A stretch of DNA of 64,000 nucleotides from Balamuthia mandrillaris. Its lineage: Eukaryota > Discosea > Longamoebia > Balamuthiidae. The notes under the pieces were generated by a model, which saw only the letters and a program-made list of their open reading frames with translations, searched no databases and had not been told where the DNA came from. The stretch spans positions 1 to 64,000 of the forward strand of contig JAVKOQ010000116.1 in the NCBI GenBank assembly GCA_031835245.1, given 5' to 3'. Within the stretch, counting starts at the first letter, position 1. Each line of letters starts with the position of its first letter. Positions 57,869 through 64,000 of this stretch are shown here, one piece after another. The translations under genes and the position numbers were made by a program.

Positions 57869-60800
57869 ATGACTTCAGTAGCGTTTGTCAACTCTAGGGG
57901 CTGGGGACAAGAGGAATTGGTCAGCTGTTGGGCTGACAGTAAGCAATTTGACATTATTGGAGTGTGCGAACATAGGAGGATGGTTGCCCCTCGATTGGAG
58001 GGGTATCGGTGGATGGGTGGAGGGGCTGCTCCAGGGAGGAGTGGCTATGGAAGGGGTGGCGCAGGTTTCTTTGTTCGAGAGGGCTTCAAGGGGAACATCA
58101 GAGAAAGGAAAGAGTGGCGAACACCCAACTCCACTTGGGTGGAACTGGCGGGACAGGGTTGCATCTTTATAATCGGTATAGTGTATCTCCCTCCAGGAGG
58201 TACCGTGGACAACTTTAAGGTCACCTTGGCTGCGATTGAGAAAAGAATCCTGGACGTGGTCAAGGAAGGAAGACCCCTGATTATTGGAGGTGATTGGACC
58301 GCCAGGGTTGGAAAGGGATGGAATGGTAGAGGTGAATCTACTTACAACACGAGAGGAAAGGTGTTGGTGGAGGCTTTCAAAAGGCTGGCCCTCTCGTTGC
58401 CTCAGCTCGAAGAGGAAGCGCCAGTATTTACATGGAGAGCTGGAAAACGAAAGAGCATTGTGGACTATGTGGTAGCATGGAGATGGCCGGGCAAGGTAGT
58501 TGGTGACAGATGGCAAGCTTGGACCGATCATCGACCACTGGTAGTCGAGTTGAAGGACCCAGCAGATAATTGTGGCGGGGTTTGGATGGAACGATGGAAG
58601 TGGAAGTCCTACTCGGAGGAAGATCGCAAGAGGAGGTGGAGGGAGTACAAACGCGGGTGCAAGCGTTTCTTCAAAGGAGAGGAATGGAAGGCCATGGTCA
58701 AGAAAACACGGGAGGGAGCAGCTACTGTTGAAGATCTTTGGAGCAAGTGGAAAAAAGGATTGTGGGATTGTGCAATGAGATGGTTTGGTAGAGAAAGGAG
58801 ACTGATAGGAGCAACAACAAGCAGGGCAAGGAAGCCATGGTGGACAGCAGAGTTAACATCCTTGAACAAGCAGGTAGCGATAGCCCATGCTCAGTGGCTA
58901 AGAGAAGGAAAGAATGATGGAAAGGCCAGAGAGGAATTTGTGGAACTCAGAAAAAGGTTTGTGAAGTTGTGGAGAGCCAACAAATGGGACTGGATGAAGT
59001 GGAAAAGACAAGAGAACATCAAGGAAATGCAGAAATGGATCGGCAACATGTGGAGGATAGTGGCAAAGCGTAGAGCAGAGCCCAAAGCAGTTATGGAGCA
59101 CCACGGTAGCACAGCAGCCTTCAAGGAACATTGGGCAAAGCTGGGAAGGAAGGATTCTTCCATTGGGAGCTTGCATCGAGAGGAAGCAGGTCCAGAAGGA
59201 CTGCCTTGGTCTGGTAGTAACTGGCTTAAGAAGGAGAGTTTTAATCTTGCATGGAGGAAAAGATTGAGGGTGGGCAAAGCAGCTGGGGGGGACAATATTG
59301 ATGGGGAAATGATGAAGTATGGAGGCAAACATGTGCAAGATGCAACTTGGACGCTGATCAAGGTCATTGAGAACCAAGGCATATTCCCCAAGGAGTGGAA
59401 ACAGGGGGTGGTTATTCCCTTGCATAAGACAGGAGATCCCCAGAATCCAGCAAACTATAGAGGTATTACTCTCCTATGCAATGCAGCCAAGGTGTTCGAA
59501 GGAGCTATCTTGGTACAATTGAACATACAAGCAAGAGAGCAAGGGTGGATAAGTAATTGCCAGGGTGGATTTAGAAAAGGAAGGGGAGTCATGGATCAGG
59601 TGTGGCGGTTGAAGAAATGCCTGATGAAGAGAAGCAAAGAACGTACCTATATTGCTCTGTTGGATATCAGCAAGGCATATGACATGCTTGCCCATGACAT
59701 ACTGGCAAGGACATTACGCAAAAGAGGAGCAGAAGAGGCAGCAGTGGGTATCATTACAGAGTGGTACCATGGTATGACGAGTGTTATTCGCATGAATGGG
59801 CAGCTTTCAGAGGAATTTCTGGTGGAAAGAGGAGTTAAGCAAGGAGGAGTTTTGTCTCCATTCTTGTTCAATGTATACATTGATGTGGTGGCAAGAAAGC
59901 TACAAGCTGCAGAGGAGAAGGAAAGATGAGATAAAGCAAGGAATGTTTGCTTGTTGTTTGCAGATGACTTGGCAGTGGTGGCCAGCGACCCATTTGAGCT
60001 TCAGAGAAGATTGAATGTAGCAGTGGAGGCAGTGAATGCTCTGGGACTTCAGTTCAATGCAAAGAAATCAGTGGTGCTAGTACAAGGAAAGAAGGCTCAT
60101 TTTCAAGAGTGGAGACTGAAGGGGGAGGCTGGGAAACGGGTGAAGGAGGCCAAGTACCTGGGACTGTGGTTTGAAGAAAGTGGGGAATGGACAACTCATG
60201 CCAAGGAGAGGATCACCAAGGCCAAGCAAGCCCTCTACAGCCTTAGGCAGCGGGGAGCCAATGCCCAAGGCCTTGGTACACGCACTGCCCAGATTGCTGC
60301 AGAGGCTATTGTCAAGTCTACCTTGTCATATGGATTATGTATGACAGAGCTTTCCAAATCATGGTGGAAGAAGATCGAAGCAGTGTGGAATGAGACAGCA
60401 AGAAGTGTATTGCAAGTTCATCGAAGGACTGTGGCGGGGGTTTGTAGAGCAGAATTGGGCTGGTTGACCATCAAGGCCTGCTGTGAGTTGGAAAGACAAG
60501 CAGTAATTCATCATGCTGAGAGGCAAGATGGCCACTTTGAGCTACTTGAAGAGGTAAGCCAAGCAAGTGAAGAGGAAGGGGAGAAGAATGAAGGTGAGGG
60601 AGGTGACGGAACGACAGTTGTTGAAAAGAAAGCCAAGAGGATGAGGGCTTTAACTCGAGTAGCCAAGATGGAGTATGCAGCTGAAGGAGAAAGAGGAACA
60701 AGAGCATGGCTATGGCATAACTTCTTGACAAATGGAAGATGTTTGGTTGGACAACAACGGAGCTTAGTGATTACCAACCCAAGGAAAGAACGTTTGATGA

Positions 60801-61174
60801 ATGCTATTCGCTGTGGTGGACTGCCTATTGGAAAAAAGTGGGGATCCATTCAGCAGTCTGAGGAGGATAGCAAGTGCCCTGCTTGTGATGCTGAGGAAGA
60901 AACAGCAGAACACTTCCTGTTAAGGTGTCCTAACCTTTGGGAAGATCGCTTTAGAATCTGGAGTGTGGACAATGGAAGTGAAGAACAAGTCAGAAAGCTG
61001 ATTATAGAAGACTGTACAACAAAGCTCCTGTCAAGTGGAAAGAAATGTAACAGAGCTCAAGAGATGGAACAATGTAAGCAAAGTTGTAAACGAGTCTGGA
61101 GATTATGGGCAGCAAGAGCAAGTTGGAAGCATGGAAGTTCTTCTGCATTTTATCAGTCTTTGGAAGTAATGTAA
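57869..61174 (+). pseudogene. LINE-A ORF2: APE endonuclease and reverse transcriptase, single nonsense codon
   Basis: The frame spans 1101 codons plus stop, interrupted only by TGA at 59927-59929. The N-terminal APE-type endonuclease shows IIGVCEHRR, IIGGDWTARVG, KSIVDYVVAW and WTDHRPLVVEL. The reverse transcriptase shows FPKEWKQGVVIPLHKTGDP, NYRGITLLCNAAK, CQGGFRKGRG, ALLDISKAYD (catalytic Asp), VKQGGVLSPFLFNVY and LLFADDLAVVA (catalytic Asp pair) just after the stop. The C-terminus carries a Cys/His knuckle, CPACDAEEETAEHFLLRC. No RNase H is present. The TGA is consistent with deamination of a CGA codon. With the stop this copy should be inactive unless readthrough occurs. Confidence 0.88.
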
Positions 61175-61398
61175 GCAAGGAAAAGAGGAAAAAGGAAAGG
61201 GAAAGAAAAGGATAGCTAGATGATACAAAGTTGGTCTGAAATCTCATTAAACACCTTTCACTTGTGAATTGAGTAACAATTGGGAAGGCATTGAGGATGA
61301 GGGAGTAAGAAAAGTAAGAGTACACTATGTATGTACAAGGCTTACTTTTTATGTATAGATTGGTGTTGCTCTCAGAGCAAATAAACTTTTATTACTAC

Positions 61399-61415
61399 TA
61401 GAATTGCTTTATTGT
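61399..61415. repeat. Right target-site duplication of LINE-A
   Basis: TAGAATTGCTTTATTGT, identical to 56479-56495; LINE-B resumes immediately to the right. Confidence 0.92.
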
Positions 61416-64000
61416 ATTTGTGGTTTATGTTGAGAGCTTTTCTGATAGTACATCTGACCTCCTGGTCTATTGTTTCTAGGACAAGTAGGGCAAGAGTGTG
61501 GGTATAAGTAATGTAAACAAAAAAAAACCCCTACCTTACAATGAAGTAAAACAATTCTGAAAAATCAATGTAGCATTTCCATCAAGACGGCTTCCAGCAC
61601 ACTTAAAAGCCCTACTTATTAACAACATAGCCCTTAGATAGGTAGAATACAATAAAATAAGGTAGGGGTTTCCATCAAGTTCTACATAAAGACTAGGTGA
61701 TTTGTCATGAATGGAGGAGATTGCAGTTTTCTTTGGGTTAATGTTGATAGAGAATAGTTTGAGGAAAAGGTAAAGGTGTTTAAACAACGTGCTAATCTTT
61801 TCTGCTGAGTCTGCTAAGAGGACAATATCATCTGCAGAAGCATTATGGCAATATTTCTACCTTTTCTAGTGGTATGACCTAAGTTGAGGTTTGAAAGGAA
61901 TTCCATAATAGGGTTTAAGAATTATATAAAAAGGAGAGGTGAAAGGAGGTCACCTTGTTTTACACCTCTACTAACTGTGAAAGGGGGAGAGTCTCCATGT
62001 GGGGTGATGACAGTAGTTGTTGAGTCTTTGTAAATTCCTCTATAGACATCACCTGCTGGATCCTCCAGACCATACAGTTGAAGGGTTTTGAAGATAGCTT
62101 TTTGAGTCAAAGGCTTTTTGTATATCTACATATTGAGTATGCAATGGGTGATTGTGAGAGGCTGCATCCTCTATGATGCATCTCAGGGCTGTGATGTTGG
62201 AGTGGGTAGAGTGGTTTTTCCTAAAGCCGGATTGATAGGTAGAGAGGATATTTGCCTTGTGGAGGGCTTCTTCTAAGCGTTGTTGGATGAGTTTGGTGTA
62301 TACCTTGTAGATAATAGTACATAAGGCAATTGGTCTGTAGTTCATTGAAAGATCGGGGTTCCTTTAAAGATTAGGAATATTTTTGTAGTGTTCCACTCCT
62401 GTGGAAGTTCTTTCTTCTTGTGTACTTCATTGAGGGAGTCAAGGAAAGAGGAGAGGTTATAGTCATCTGTGAGTTTGAGTAGCTCTGCTATGACGTTATC
62501 ACTACCTAGGGCAGAGTCATTCTTGAGTGTTTTTATACACATTTTTAGTTCCTGCATAGAGAATAGAGCTATTATTTGGTTTGTTGCTTCTGGGTGCATT
62601 TTCTTTTGGAGAGATTGCCAGTAGCAGTTGTTATCAATATCAGGTGGGAGGGGACGTTCTTTGTACATGTTTTCCTAGAAGCGGCCTACATTTTTAGTGA
62701 TTTTTTCTGGGGTCACAGATGTTTTTGTAGTATTATCTTTTGCTAAGTAAGTGACACGATTTTGTTGACCTTCTTCCTTAAGTGAGGAGAGGTTCTTGAA
62801 TTTTTTGAAAAAGAGTTTTGAGGCTTTGTTGCTTGCTTTTATTATGTGTTGGACATTTAGCTGTGTGATTTTTCCTTTTCTTTTGCTTCATGAGTTTTCT
62901 GTATTCACTATTTAGTCTTTTGAGTTTTGAAAGGGCTTCTGTTATCCAGTTAGGGTCATCTAGATGGAGGGGCATTATTGCTCTATTTCTCTTGTAGTCT
63001 TTTTTCCTCCATTCCTTTTCTCCACAGAAGCTCTTGATGAGTTTGTGGAGGCGATTCTTTTGTTGAATTGTTTTTCCTAACTCTGGAATTGAGAGTGGGT
63101 GTTTTATTTGTTTGGGAGGTGGAAGGGCCTTTTTGGCAGCATTAACATATTTAAGCATAATATTATGAGGGTTTGTTGGAGTTATATCAAGTTCTATTCC
63201 AAGTAGTGTGTTAAAGTATTCTGTGTCTTCTGTGGAGGGTTTTCTTTGATAAGGAGGCGTTTCTTTGGGATGATTGGCTTAGTACATTGAAGGTTTATTG
63301 TGGCAGTGATAGGTTTATGGTCTGTTGAAATGTTTGTTTTACCATGTTTAGTGAAAATGAGTTTTTCAATTCTTTCTGTAAGAAAGTAGTCTATGCGAGT
63401 CCTTTGTGTGTATTTTCTGGTAGAGATGTATTGTTCACGGGTAGGTGTTCTAAGGTTGTCATTGAAATGTAAAAATGCGTCCTGTAGGTTATGGCGTTCT
63501 TTAAACTGGGAAAAGTTTTTATTAGGTTTGCCATTTCCATTGGAGTTATCATGAGGGAAATCATATGCATTGAGGTCTCCACATACTGTTATTGGATTTT
63601 TGTTTTCAAGACTGGTAAGGTAATTGTTGATGTCTCCATTCCAAAATAGTTTATTTTCTGTTCTGTTTGCTGGAGCATATATGTTGACCAAGATTAGCTT
63701 TTCAAGTTCTGAGTTACTTAGCTTTTTTGCTATCACCCTGTCTTTAATGTTGTCTGGTGGGGGTTGTAAGGGTTGGATCTATCCTGCTAGATAGGATGGA
63801 AAGATGAAAGCAACTCCTCTGTGGTTGTTTTTGTCTGTTGGAGTACTAGAGGTTATTGTAGTAAGGTTTTTTGGGACAGACCTAGTCCATTTTTGTGTTT
63901 AAGTTGCACATTCCTGTAGACAAAGGATATCAATACTATGTTTTTTTTGCATTTTTAAGAGTTCAGGGAGTTTATTGGAGATTCCTCCTCTAATATTGAG
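61416..64000 (-). mobile_element. LINE-B, 5' part with APE endonuclease and reverse transcriptase (decayed, off window edge)
   Basis: Minus-strand frames, broken by several stops and shifts, encode in order an APE endonuclease (LILVNIYAPANRTENKLFW, VCGDLNAYDF, TRIDYFL, ISTDHKPITA at 63736-63194), a linker, and a reverse transcriptase (LKNDSALGSDNVIAELLKL; MNYRPIALCTIIYKVYTKLI; STYQSGFRKNHSTHSNI; YVDIQKAFDS; VSRGVKQGDLLSPLLF; ASADDIVLLADS near 61820). It continues beyond the right edge. Together with 54540-56478 it forms one RNase H-bearing LINE (I/Tad/R1-like grouping inferred from domain content) interrupted by LINE-A. Confidence 0.85.

Larger units (their letters stand above)
56496..61398 (+). 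mobile_element. LINE-A: near-complete non-LTR retrotransposon
   Basis: A 4.9-kb element bounded by the 17-bp duplication. It has a short 5' UTR, ORF1 (56517-57746), ORF2 with endonuclease and reverse transcriptase (57869-61174, one in-frame stop) and a 3' UTR of about 220 bp ending in an A/T-rich tail without a long poly(A). It is much more CpG-rich than the surrounding AT-rich DNA in its first 2.2 kb, pointing to a young insertion into the older LINE-B. Confidence 0.92.

Overview
This window is nuclear DNA from a unicellular eukaryote. Genes carry short GT-AG introns (mostly 50-120 bp), use the standard code and sit close together on both strands. The gene set is eukaryotic: U4/U6 snRNP protein SNU13, ribosomal protein uS9, a SNAP-47-like SNARE, a RECQL4/Sld2 helicase, XRCC2 and a peroxisomal-type uricase. 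A giant hybrid histidine kinase, an integrin-alpha-like FG-GAP propeller and an NRPS/KS megasynthase together suggest a free-living amoeba or similar protist. That placement is inference; no single feature proves the lineage.

Layout. From 1 to about 48.7 kb the DNA is gene-dense: FKBP (partial, -), FG-GAP protein (+), hybrid histidine kinase (-), CAP protein (-), RECQL4 (+), MFS organophosphate transporter (-), SNU13 (+), GRAM protein (+), universal stress protein (-), a secreted orphan (-), sterol C5-desaturase (+), mitochondrial thiolase (-), uS9 (+), SNAP-47-like SNARE (+), XRCC2 (-), uricase (-), a transposon carrying a Fanzor (TnpB-like) gene (-), a mitochondrial TypA/BipA GTPase (+) and a 9.2-kb NRPS/KS gene (+). 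For eight genes I resolved every splice site and the exon lengths sum to whole codons.

From about 48.7 kb to the end the composition turns AT-rich and the DNA is almost entirely retrotransposon. A nearly intact non-LTR element (LINE-A, 56496-61398, +), flanked by a 17-bp target-site duplication, is nested inside an older, decayed RNase H-bearing LINE (LINE-B, -) that resumes on both sides of it. Decayed LINE-A pieces and a gag-like remnant fill 49.6-53 kb.

Main points of interest. (1) The Fanzor gene lies in a 2.48-kb element with about 45-bp terminal inverted repeats and a perfect 10-bp direct duplication, which looks like a MULE/MuDR-type DNA transposon that captured a Fanzor nuclease; the gene has a one-base frame break in its C-terminal zinc ribbon. 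(2) The megasynthase reads A-T-C-C-A-T-KS, with a second C domain and a KS domain that have each lost a catalytic His, and with one frame break. (3) One SNAP-47 intron has all hallmarks of a U12-type intron. (4) Intronic microsatellites consistently put the pyrimidine strand on the sense strand of the host gene.
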